9,784 bases of DNA from Acidimicrobiaceae bacterium (GTDB taxonomy: Bacteria; Actinomycetota; Acidimicrobiia; Acidimicrobiales; Palsa-688). Position 1 is the stretch's first letter. Each line of letters opens with the position of its first letter. Below the pieces are notes generated by a model. It was given only the letters and a program-made list of their open reading frames with translations, had not been told where the DNA came from and made no database searches. The stretch covers positions 1 to 9,784 of the forward strand of contig PMLI01000052.1 in assembly GCA_003158835.1 (NCBI GenBank), in the 5' to 3' direction. Of this stretch, positions 1 through 6,722 are shown piece by piece. The translations under genes and the position numbers were made by a program.

Positions 1-342
1 CCCTTCACATGGTCGATGGAGCCGCACAAGGTCTACAACTACAGCGCCGCCGGCCTGCGCAGTGTGCTGCTCAACTGCGCCTGCCCTCCGGTGTTCGACC
101 GGGACGTAAGCGTGACCCGGACGGCCGGTGAGTTCGTGGCTGCCGTCATGCAGGCCGTACGGGCCGGCCCGCTGCCCCCGTCGAGGACGCAAGCGGCGCG
201 CCGGAACACATGGGCATCAGTCGCTCACTCGGTCCTCTCCCACATGGGCCCGGTCCAGGTCCCGGACGGCGAGCAGGCCAAGACGGTGCGCCCCGGGCGG
301 CCGGCTGACGCCGCACTAGTGGCGGAGGTCCGGGCGAATTGA
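1..342 (+). CDS. Glycosyltransferase (GT4-like), C-terminal fragment
   Basis: The reading frame is open from the first base of the window and ends at TGA 340-342, so the gene starts upstream and only about 113 C-terminal residues are visible. The visible part begins with PFTWSMEPHKVYNYSAAGLR, which matches the nucleotide-sugar-binding C-terminal lobe of GT-B glycosyltransferases (the usual 'P.K.YEYLAAG.PV' block). A later segment, RRNTWASVAHSVL, resembles the closing helix of such enzymes. The ATG at 16 falls inside this conserved block and is not the real start. The last bases overlap the TTG start of the next gene (TTGA, 339-342), so the two are probably co-translated. The acceptor is unknown. 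Its place at the head of a run ending in flagellin suggests a role in filament glycosylation (inference). The fold is fairly sure, the exact family less so. Confidence 0.7.
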   Translation, partial: PFTWSMEPHKVYNYSAAGLRSVLLNCACPPVFDRDVSVTRTAGEFVAAVMQAVRAGPLPPSRTQAARRNTWASVAHSVLSHMGPVQVPDGEQAKTVRPGRPADAALVAEVRAN

Positions 343-1331
343 CGAAGACCCGGGGCCGAAGGCCGACCCGGCCCCGACCCCACAACACGCCTCGCCCACA
401 CCCTGCGCCCGGCTCGTCCCAACCCGGCTCGTCCCGACCTGGCTCGTCCCAATTCCAACCGGGCTCGTTCCAAATAGTCTCCATAAGCCCTCCGGGCTAT
501 CTGCATTCGGCGGCCCTGGCGGAGGTAGTCGAGACGGTTTACTACGGGCTTCGTGCCCTCGGCTACGAGGCGGACCGGTGCTTGAACCGGGTCGTCGCGC
601 CCGGACCGCAACCGGTCCTGTTCGGTGCCCACCTGCTCGGCGCCGATGACCTGCCCCGGGTGCCGCCGGGCACGATCATCTACAACCTCGAACAGATAAG
701 CCCGTCCTCGTCCTGGTGCTCGCCGCCCTACTTGAAGCTGCTCAAAACCTGCCGGGTGTGGGATTACAGCCCTCGCAATATCGCCACCCTGGCCCAAATG
801 GGCGTGAGGGGCAACGTGACGCGGGTCCCGATCGGCTATGTGCCCCAGCTCACCCGTATCCCGGCCAGCTCGGAAGAAGATATCGACGTCCTTTTTTACG
901 GCTCCATAAACGACCGACGTGCCCGCGTGTTGAACGATTTACGGGCCATGGGCCTCAACGTGCACGCCGTTTTCGGGGTCTACGGGCACGAACGGGATGC
1001 CCTTATGTCACGCGCCAAGGTGGTCCTCAACCTCCACTTCTATGACACAAGCATATTCGAGGTGGTCCGGGTGAGCTACGCCCTCGCCAACCGTAAGGCC
1101 GTGGTTTCCGAGTACCGCCCGGGCACGGAAATGGACGCGGACATGGTCGATGCCGTGCGGCTGGTCCCCTACGACAAGCTCGTCACCAGCTGTGCCGAGC
1201 TTGTCAGCGACGTCGAAGCCCGCCGCGCTCTCGGAGCCCGGGGGTTCGCCCGGATCAGCGAGCGCGACGAGGCGACGTACCTGGCCTCGGCTCTGGGACA
1301 GCCCCATCTTGCTCAGGGCAGCGTGGCGTGA
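339..1331 (+). CDS. CgeB-like glycosyltransferase with repetitive N-terminal tail
   Basis: This is a 330-residue protein. The TTG start at 339 is chosen because GGAGG lies at 324-328 (10-base spacing), the start overlaps the previous stop, and no other start codon precedes the conserved part. Residues 1-45 are basic, Pro/Ser-rich and low in complexity, with PGSSQ-type repeats from residue 24. The conserved domain begins near residue 46 (QIVSISPPGYLHSAAL). The C-terminal half has DIDVLFYGSINDRRARVL (181-198), AKVVLNLHFYDTSIFEVVR (226-244) and ALANRKAVVSEYRPGTE (248-264). These resemble the second Rossmann-like lobe of CgeB/DUF3880-type glycosyltransferases, where the Asn-His and Glu-x-x-Arg positions are typical. 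No signal peptide or membrane segment is seen. The next gene starts within its stop codon region (GTGA 1328-1331). It is probably a filament-modifying transferase; the acceptor and sugar cannot be read from the sequence. Confidence 0.75.
   Translation: MTKTRGRRPTRPRPHNTPRPHPAPGSSQPGSSRPGSSQFQPGSFQIVSISPPGYLHSAALAEVVETVYYGLRALGYEADRCLNRVVAPGPQPVLFGAHLLGADDLPRVPPGTIIYNLEQISPSSSWCSPPYLKLLKTCRVWDYSPRNIATLAQMGVRGNVTRVPIGYVPQLTRIPASSEEDIDVLFYGSINDRRARVLNDLRAMGLNVHAVFGVYGHERDALMSRAKVVLNLHFYDTSIFEVVRVSYALANRKAVVSEYRPGTEMDADMVDAVRLVPYDKLVTSCAELVSDVEARRALGARGFARISERDEATYLASALGQPHLAQGSVA
409..473 (+). repeat. Three tandem 15-bp repeats plus one diverged copy
   Basis: Units of the form CCGGCTCGTCCCAAC lie at 409-423, 424-438 and 439-453. 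A diverged fourth copy follows at about 459-473 after a 6-base offset. The period is a multiple of three, so the protein reads PGSSQ, PGSSR, PGSSQ, FQ, PGSFQ. The repeats lie in the non-conserved N-terminal tail of the CgeB-like glycosyltransferase, just before its folded domain. They could vary in copy number without breaking the frame. Confidence 0.85.
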
Positions 1332-3046
1332 TGGCGGTCCTTATTTCGGCCTGCCTGATAGTGAAAGACGAAGAGAAGGCGCTGCCCGACTGCCTGGCCT
1401 CACTGGACCGGTTGGTGGACGAGGTGGTCATCTACGACACTGGTTCCACCGACTCGACCGTGGCCCTGGCCCGGCGGGCCGGTGCCAAGGTTATCGAGGG
1501 CTATTGGGACGACGACTTCGGGCGCGCCCGTAACGCCAGCCTCGAGCGCTGCCGGGGCGAGTGGATCCTCTGGATCGACGCCGACGAGCGCTTCGTGTGC
1601 CCGGACGCCCGGGAGCTGCGGGGGGCGCTGGCCCAGCTGAAGGGCGTCGACGCCCTCTTCGTCGACATCTCCAACTTCGGCGGGGACGGCTCCGCCTTGG
1701 CCATCGCCCACCGGGCTTTTCGCCTGTTCCGCAAAGCCACCTGCCGGTGGTACGGGGCTCTCCACGAGCAGGTGGACCTGCGCCCGGGATTGAACCGTGA
1801 GGTGCGCGCCAGCCATTTGCGGGGGGCGCGACTGGACCACTACGGCTACATGGACGAAGTCGTCAAGGAGCGGGACAAATCGTCACGCAACCTGCGCATA
1901 GCCGAGGCGGCGGTCGCCTCCGGCACGGTCAGGCCCGGCCAGGAGGGCATGCCCGAGCTCAACCTGGCCCGCGCCCTGGCCGCTCTGGGCCGGACCGAAG
2001 AGGCGCAGTCCTATTACGACAAAGCCATCGCCGTTTCCCGTGGCGGCCTGCCGCGGCGGGCCTCGCTCTTCCACGGCGCCCAGAACCTGATGTCCCTGGG
2101 GCGTCTCGAAGAAGCGGTGGCCACGGCCCAACGCTTCCAGGAGCTGTGTTCGCGAAAGGACCTTGCTTACTACGTAGAGGGAATGGCGCGCCGGCGTCTC
2201 GGCCAGCCCGAAGCTGCCATCGCCCTTTTCGACCGCGTCCGGGAGCCCACCAACGAAGACAGCTTCACGTTCCCGCTGTTCATGCTGCACGCCGAGCGGG
2301 CCGGCGCCCTTCTCGAGGCCGACCGGGCCGGGGAAGCGGCCGACGAACTGGTGCGCCTGGTGGAGGAGAACCCCGACATCCGCCACATCACCGCCGCTCT
2401 CAAGGCCTTTGCCGTGGCCGGGAGATCGATAGACGCCCTCGTGGCCGCCATGCCGGCCGACCGCCTGGACCGGGTGGGGGCCGCCCTCACCCTGGTGCCA
2501 CCGGGTGTGGGCGACCAGATGGCGGAGGCGCTATGGGCGCGCTTCGGGGCCCGGCCCCAATTACTGGCCGCCTCCGTACGTTTTGCCCCCCAGCTCAACG
2601 CCTCCCGGGCCCTCGAGTGGTCGGCGCGGTTGCGCTCTATCGCCCTGGCCGGCGCCTGCCCGCTCCTGGCCCGGGCCGCCCGGCACGATGTGGCGGCGGC
2701 CGAACGGGTCCGGGCCGGCGTCACGGCGCACGCCGCCTTCTCCGACCCCAAGGGGGCCGAGGTCGCCATAACGGCCGCCCCGCTGGTCCCCATGCAGGAG
2801 CTCGCGGCCGTTCTGTCCGAGGTCGCCCTGATAGACCCGGCCTTGGTCCAGCGGTTTGCGGCGGCCGCGGCCGGCGGCGACATGGCGGGCCCGGACGAGG
2901 TAAATGGGCGCGCCGCCCTCGTGGCCCGCGCCCTGGCCGGCCTCGGCTACGGCGGACCGAGCGCGCAAAGCGAGAACGGTGCGGACGCATTGTCGGAAGA
3001 CGCCGCGCCCCCTCCTCAACTCGCCATGGTCAGTGCCGATCGCTAG
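1328..3046 (+). CDS. GT2 family glycosyltransferase with TPR-like C-terminal region
   Basis: This is a 572-residue protein. Residues 5-20 (LISACLIVKDEEKALP), DTGSTDST (37-44), DDDFGRARNASL (61-72) and ILWIDADER (80-88) are the hallmarks of a GT-A fold family 2 enzyme; D84/D86 form the DxD metal and nucleotide-sugar site. WYGALHEQV (141-149) matches the conserved His-Glu of SunS/WaaE-like members. From about residue 205 the protein is all helical, with TPR-like pairs near 208-240, 245-272, 279-303 and 319-347, then about 220 Ala/Leu-rich residues that I cannot assign. The start is GTG 1328 (GTGA overlap with the previous gene) or ATG 1331, one codon later; no strong ribosome binding site separates them. 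GT2-TPR proteins are known beside flagellin genes, and this one ends 74 bases before flagellin, so flagellin is the likely acceptor (inference). The TPRs may bind that acceptor. Confidence 0.88.
   Translation: MMAVLISACLIVKDEEKALPDCLASLDRLVDEVVIYDTGSTDSTVALARRAGAKVIEGYWDDDFGRARNASLERCRGEWILWIDADERFVCPDARELRGALAQLKGVDALFVDISNFGGDGSALAIAHRAFRLFRKATCRWYGALHEQVDLRPGLNREVRASHLRGARLDHYGYMDEVVKERDKSSRNLRIAEAAVASGTVRPGQEGMPELNLARALAALGRTEEAQSYYDKAIAVSRGGLPRRASLFHGAQNLMSLGRLEEAVATAQRFQELCSRKDLAYYVEGMARRRLGQPEAAIALFDRVREPTNEDSFTFPLFMLHAERAGALLEADRAGEAADELVRLVEENPDIRHITAALKAFAVAGRSIDALVAAMPADRLDRVGAALTLVPPGVGDQMAEALWARFGARPQLLAASVRFAPQLNASRALEWSARLRSIALAGACPLLARAARHDVAAAERVRAGVTAHAAFSDPKGAEVAITAAPLVPMQELAAVLSEVALIDPALVQRFAAAAAGGDMAGPDEVNGRAALVARALAGLGYGGPSAQSENGADALSEDAAPPPQLAMVSADR
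3016..3042 (+). promoter_or_regulatory. Candidate sigma-28 (FliA/SigD-type) promoter for flagellin
   Basis: TCAA at 3016-3019 is followed by exactly 15 bases and then GCCGATCG at 3035-3042. The sigma-28 consensus is TAAA-N15-GCCGATAA, so 3 of 4 and 6 of 8 bases match with the standard spacing. It overlaps the last codons of the GT2 gene and would give a leader of about 70 bases before the flagellin start, which is a sensible position. GCCGAT is not rare in DNA of this composition, so this is only a candidate. Confidence 0.35.
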
Positions 3047-3090
3047 AAACGTCCCGGCAACAGGGACCAACAAAACAAGGGTGCTCACGG

Positions 3091-3116
3091 ATGGGCCCCT
3101 TCTGACCCCATGGAGG
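3091..3116 (+). promoter_or_regulatory. Flagellin ribosome binding site with adjoining small hairpin
   Basis: GGAGG at 3112-3116 lies 4 bases before the flagellin ATG at 3121, rather close but followed by an A-run. Immediately upstream ATGGG (3091-3095) can pair with CCCAT (3107-3111) across an 11-base loop, so the hairpin ends exactly where the ribosome binding site begins. The ribosome binding site is clear; a regulatory role for the 5-bp hairpin is speculative. Confidence 0.5.
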
Positions 3117-3120
3117 AAAA

Positions 3121-3951
3121 ATGGGTCTCGATATTGTTAGCAACCTGATGGCGCAGAATGCTTCGAACGCCCTCTCGGTCAATTCTACGAATATGCAAGG
3201 AAGCCTGGACAAGCTGTCCTCTGGCTACCGGATAAACAAAGCCGCAGACGACGCCTCCGGTCTCGTCATCAGCCAGCACCTGCAGTCTCAGATCGGTGGC
3301 TTCCAGCAGGCGCAAGCCAACACCCAGAGCGCCATCAACGTCGTCCAGACGGCTGACGGCGCCCTGAACGAGGTCGGCACCATCCTGCAGCGCATCAACA
3401 CCCTGGCCGTCGAGGCCGCCAACACCACCGCTACCGACTCGACCGCCAAGACGGCGGCGCAACAGGAAGTCAACCAGTCGCTGGCATCGATCGACGACAT
3501 CGCGAATACGACCGTCTACGGTGACCAGCAGCTGCTGGCTTCCACCTCCACCAACGCCGGCACCGTGGCCTTCACCTTCCAGGTCGGCGCGGATTCGACG
3601 ACCTTCAGCCAGGTTGCCTTCACTTTCGCCGCTCTTTCCGTGACCGGCCTCGGGCTCGACGGCTTCACCGTAGGCAGCGCGGCAGCCATTTCCACTGTCA
3701 CCACCGCCATCAGCACCGTCTCGGCCCTCCGAGGCACGCTCGGCGCTTACCAGAACGAACTGCAGCACGTCTCGGACAACGAAGGCGTCATGGTCCAGAA
3801 CCTGCAGTCCTCCAACGCCGCCATCCAGGACACCAACATGGCGTCCGAGATGTCGAACTTCGCCCAGGACCAGGTGCTCGTGCAAGCAGGTGTCTCGATG
3901 CTGGCGCAGGCCAACCAGATCCCGCAGTACGTCCTCAAACTGCTCGGCTAA
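3121..3951 (+). CDS. fliC: Flagellin (filament protein), short form
   Basis: This is the structural subunit of the flagellar filament, exported through the flagellar type III apparatus. It has 276 residues, near the short end for flagellins. The N-terminal D0/D1 helices are well conserved: SLDKLSSGYRINKAADDASG (28-47), SAINVVQTADGALNEV (70-85) and LQRINTLAVEAAN (89-101). The C-terminal D1/D0 helices are also intact: NAAIQDTNMASEMSNFAQ (232-249) and AGVSMLAQANQIPQYVL (256-272). Between about 140 and 205 there is only a small Thr/Ser/Ala-rich variable segment, so no large D2/D3 domain exists. The N-terminus is MGLDIV rather than the common MRIN. The start is fixed by GGAGG at 3112-3116. It is preceded by glycosyltransferases and a possible sigma-28 promoter and followed by a strong hairpin, which suits a highly expressed single-gene transcript. 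The variable-region Ser/Thr residues are plausible O-glycosylation sites (inference). Confidence 0.97.
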   Translation: MGLDIVSNLMAQNASNALSVNSTNMQGSLDKLSSGYRINKAADDASGLVISQHLQSQIGGFQQAQANTQSAINVVQTADGALNEVGTILQRINTLAVEAANTTATDSTAKTAAQQEVNQSLASIDDIANTTVYGDQQLLASTSTNAGTVAFTFQVGADSTTFSQVAFTFAALSVTGLGLDGFTVGSAAAISTVTTAISTVSALRGTLGAYQNELQHVSDNEGVMVQNLQSSNAAIQDTNMASEMSNFAQDQVLVQAGVSMLAQANQIPQYVLKLLG

Positions 3952-3979
3952 CGCCTGAGCGGTCTCATCCAAGGTCACT

Positions 3980-4012
3980 AGGCGGCCGGCTAACACAGGG
4001 GGCCGGCCGCCT
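3980..4012 (+). terminator. GC-rich hairpin after flagellin, probable terminator or attenuator
   Basis: AGGCGGCCGGC (3980-3990) is a perfect 11-bp inverted repeat of GCCGGCCGCCT (4002-4012), with an 11-base loop. TTT follows at 4012-4014, overlapping the end of the stem, but there is no longer U-run. It begins 28 bases after the flagellin stop. The stem is very stable. In GC-rich bacteria such a hairpin with a short U-tract often ends or reduces transcription, and it may also protect the flagellin mRNA 3' end. Confidence 0.7.
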
Positions 4013-4030
4013 TTGGCCTTAACACCCCAA

Positions 4031-4055
4031 GGGGGCGCAAGCGACCTAGGCCCCC
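4031..4055 (+). promoter_or_regulatory. Second small inverted repeat before fliD
   Basis: GGGGGC (4031-4036) pairs with GCCCCC (4050-4055) over a 13-base loop. It lies between the flagellin terminator-like hairpin and the fliD ribosome binding site AGAGGAG (4065-4071). It has no U-run, so it is not an obvious terminator. It could be a leader structure or a chance feature of GC-rich DNA. Confidence 0.25.
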
Positions 4056-4077
4056 GGCCCGATGAGAGGAGCTATAG

Positions 4078-6690
4078 ATGTCGGTCGGCAGCAGTGGGTC
4101 CTCGACACAAAACCTCGGTTACCTGAACACAGCCCAATCGCTGGCCACGCTCATGGGCACCGGTGACACGGCCTACAGCGCCGTCGGGCCCCCTCTCACC
4201 TTGAGCGGCCTCGCTTCCGGCCTGAACACGGCCCAGATAATCGCCGACCTCATGCAGGCCAACGAACTGCCCCAGGAACAGCTCCAGACCCAGCTCAACC
4301 AGGCATCCGCCGTCCTGGCGGCCTACCAGAACATTTCCAAGGACGTAGTCACGTTGCAGTCGGCGTCGGACACGCTCGAGTCCCAATCGGGATGGCAGGC
4401 CTGGATCCCCAACTCGACCACCCAGGACGCCTCGGCCACGGTGGGCTCAGGCGCCATCGGCGGGTCCATCACCTTCAGCGTGAGCTCCTTGGCCCAGGCG
4501 GACTCGGAGATCTCAGCCGGCAGCGTGAGCTCGCAAAGCGCGCAGATAACCAGCGGCCCCCTCCTGATTGCGGTGGGAGGTGGGGGCCTGGGTATCGGCA
4601 CCTTGTCCTCCTCGAGCCTGTCCGTGGGCGGCCACACGATCGCGGTTACGCAGGCCTCGTCGGGAGCCTCTCTCACGGCCTCGTCCGCACCGGCTTCCTC
4701 TACCACCATCACCGCCGGCAGCAGCGACACCCTGAGCTACGACCTGAACGGCGCCACCAAATCCCTCACCATCCCGGCCGGGACCTACACGCCCGCCGGC
4801 CTGGCTGCCGCCGTACAGACCGCCTCCGGCGGCGACCTGACCGCCCTGGTCAACTCCCAAGGCGACGTCGTCGTCAGCACCGCCGCCCAGGGCAGCGCCA
4901 CGGCTCTGCAGATCACGGGTGGTGACGCCGCCACCGCCCTCGGCTTCGGCGCCACTCCGACGTCCACCGCCACCGGCACCGACGGGATCGTGACCGTCGA
5001 CGGAACCGCCAATACGCTCAACAACTTTTCGCCCAACCAGGCCGTCACGCTCAACGGGCCCGCCGGTGCCACCGTCTCGGCCACCTTCACCGGAGCGCTG
5101 ACCGTCGGTTCGCTGACCGCGGCTGAGGTCAACACCGGTAACGGCAGCTTGCAGTCTGTGGTCGGCGCCATAAACGGCTCCGGGCTCGGTATATCAGCCA
5201 GCGCCGTCACCACCGGCGCCAACGAGTACCGCCTCTCCCTCCAGTCGACCGCCTCCGGCGCCGCCAACACCTTGAACATCGACCCCAATGCCTTTTCCGG
5301 GGCCGGCGCCTTGACAACGGTCACCGCAGCCGCTGACGCCACCATCACGGTGGGCAACGGCCCGGGAGCCTTCCAGGTGACCAACAGTTCCAACAGCATC
5401 ACCGGGCTCATGCCCGGGGTCACCCTCAACCTGCTCCAGGCCAACCCCGGCGTCCAGACGACGATCTCGCTCCAACCCGATGGGCAGACGATGGCCACGA
5501 CCGTGCAGAGCCTGGTCAGCGCGGCCAACCAGTTGATCACCGATCTCAACACGGCCACGTCCTACGCCCCGGGCACCTCCTCGTCGAGCTCTTCGTCGGG
5601 CAGCAGTTCCACGACCTCGGGTACGGCCGGCCCTCTGCTCGGGGACCCCACCGCCGATGGAGTGCTCGACTCGGTCCTCTCCGCCATAAGCGGCCAGGTG
5701 GGCGTCAACAGCACGGGCTCGGCCGGCCTGGTGGGCATAACCATCAACGAGGACGGGACGCTGAGCTTCGACACCACCACCTTCGCCCAGGCGTATGACG
5801 CCAATCCCACCCAGGTCGCCAACACCTTCCTCTCCGGCGGCTCTAGTTCCAGCCCGCTCATGTCCTTCTACGAGTCCTCCGACGCCACCGGCACCGGTAA
5901 TTACCAGGTGAACGTGACCCAGGCGGCCAGTCAGGCCACCGACACGGGCACGGCGGTGACAGGCGGCGCCGTGAGCACGCCCGAAACGCTCACCATAAGC
6001 TCGGCCGGCGCCAGCGCCAGCTACACGACCACTTCCGGTGAGACCGTCGACCAGGTCGTCGCCGGGCTCAATCAGGCGTTCGCCACCAACAACCTCGCCC
6101 TCGATGCCGCGATGGTTAACGGCGCCCTGGTGCTGACCAGCATGGCTTATGGCTCCGCCACCTCTATCAGCGTCACGTCGACCGCCTCCGGGGCGGGGAC
6201 CACGGGCCTCACGTCGGCCGCGGGCACACCCCAAAGCTTCAGCGGTACCGACGTCGAAGGCACGATCAACGGCCAGGCCGCCAACGGGGCGGGCCAGCTC
6301 CTGCTGGGGGCGTCCAAGACCTCGGCCCAGGGCCTGCTCGTCCTGGTCAACGCCACACCCGCCCAGCTGTCCTCCGCCGGCGGCGCGGTCAACGGCACCA
6401 TCACCTACCAGCCCGGGATCGCCCAGGCTTTGGCCGAGGCCGCCTACGCGGCCGGCAACCCCGGCACCGGGTCGCTCACCAATGCCATCAACGGTGAACA
6501 GAACGAGATGAGCAACCTCTCCACCCAGATCTCCGACTGGAACCCGGTACTGCAGGAACAACAGACCCAGCTCGAAAACGAGTACAACGCCATGGAAACA
6601 ACTCTGGCGTCCCTCAAGACGACCCAAAACGCGTTAGCCCAGTACTTCAACATGTCCTCGAGCTCGAGCTCGGGGAGCTCAGGCGGCTGA
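4078..6690 (+). CDS. fliD: Flagellar filament cap protein FliD (enlarged)
   Basis: FliD (HAP2) sits as an oligomeric cap at the filament tip and folds exported flagellin. AGAGGAG (4065-4071) sets the ATG at 4078. The protein has 870 residues, longer than the usual 450-700. After a 40-residue Ser/Gly-rich lead comes the FliD N-terminal domain: LTLSGLASGLNTAQIIADLM (40-59), then a helical stretch to about 105. Flagellin-IN-like beta motifs follow near 218-283 and 356-402. The FliD C-terminal domain begins near 447 (GVTLNLLQ, then SLVSAANQLITDLN 478-491) and continues with GITINEDGTLSFDTTTF (553-569) and DANPTQVANTFL (574-585). It is interrupted by a Ser-rich linker (499-516) and by an insert of about 190 residues (588-778), then resumes as the C-terminal coiled coil (780-858). 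The protein ends in a Ser/Gly tail. fliS follows 29 bases later. Function is confident. Confidence 0.95.
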   Translation: MSVGSSGSSTQNLGYLNTAQSLATLMGTGDTAYSAVGPPLTLSGLASGLNTAQIIADLMQANELPQEQLQTQLNQASAVLAAYQNISKDVVTLQSASDTLESQSGWQAWIPNSTTQDASATVGSGAIGGSITFSVSSLAQADSEISAGSVSSQSAQITSGPLLIAVGGGGLGIGTLSSSSLSVGGHTIAVTQASSGASLTASSAPASSTTITAGSSDTLSYDLNGATKSLTIPAGTYTPAGLAAAVQTASGGDLTALVNSQGDVVVSTAAQGSATALQITGGDAATALGFGATPTSTATGTDGIVTVDGTANTLNNFSPNQAVTLNGPAGATVSATFTGALTVGSLTAAEVNTGNGSLQSVVGAINGSGLGISASAVTTGANEYRLSLQSTASGAANTLNIDPNAFSGAGALTTVTAAADATITVGNGPGAFQVTNSSNSITGLMPGVTLNLLQANPGVQTTISLQPDGQTMATTVQSLVSAANQLITDLNTATSYAPGTSSSSSSSGSSSTTSGTAGPLLGDPTADGVLDSVLSAISGQVGVNSTGSAGLVGITINEDGTLSFDTTTFAQAYDANPTQVANTFLSGGSSSSPLMSFYESSDATGTGNYQVNVTQAASQATDTGTAVTGGAVSTPETLTISSAGASASYTTTSGETVDQVVAGLNQAFATNNLALDAAMVNGALVLTSMAYGSATSISVTSTASGAGTTGLTSAAGTPQSFSGTDVEGTINGQAANGAGQLLLGASKTSAQGLLVLVNATPAQLSSAGGAVNGTITYQPGIAQALAEAAYAAGNPGTGSLTNAINGEQNEMSNLSTQISDWNPVLQEQQTQLENEYNAMETTLASLKTTQNALAQYFNMSSSSSSGSSGG

Positions 6691-6702
6691 CCCCGGTAGA
6701 CC

Positions 6703-6722
6703 AGGAGACACCCCCCCCCATG
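6703..6722 (+). promoter_or_regulatory. fliS ribosome binding site separated from the start by a C9 tract
   Basis: AGGAG (6703-6707) is the only good ribosome binding site ahead of the fliS ATG at 6720. The 12-base gap ends in nine consecutive C residues (6711-6719). Spacing is longer than the usual 5-9 bases, and a homopolymer of this length can slip, which would change the spacing. It may equally be a fixed feature or a sequencing-length artefact. Confidence 0.55.

Noticed and set aside
2146..3105. 319-residue plus-strand frame overlapping the GT2 gene
   Set aside because: It is a Pro/Arg/Gly-rich out-of-frame shadow of the GT2-TPR coding sequence without a ribosome binding site or recognisable domain.
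4058..4065. CCCGATGA resembling a sigma-28 -10 box before fliD
   Set aside because: There is no TAAA-like box 15 bases upstream, and transcription would start inside or after the fliD ribosome binding site.
5244..6191. Exact 15-bp match GTCGACCGCCTCCGG at 5244-5258 and 6177-6191 within fliD
   Set aside because: Both encode STASG in Ser/Thr/Ala-rich sequence, but they fall at non-equivalent positions of the flagellin-IN-like units, so this is probably codon-level coincidence rather than a functional repeat.
5194..6627. 477-residue open frame on the minus strand opposite fliD
   Set aside because: It lies wholly antisense to a well-supported fliD, is Gly/Arg/Val-rich as expected from GC-skewed codon shadows, and shows no family motif. 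The other long minus-strand frames have the same character.
6657..6680. Overlapping palindromes of GAGCTC/CTCGAG at the end of fliD, as a terminator
   Set aside because: They are coding for the Ser tail, alternate pairings compete, and no U-run follows. fliS lies 29 bases after fliD in what looks like the same operon.
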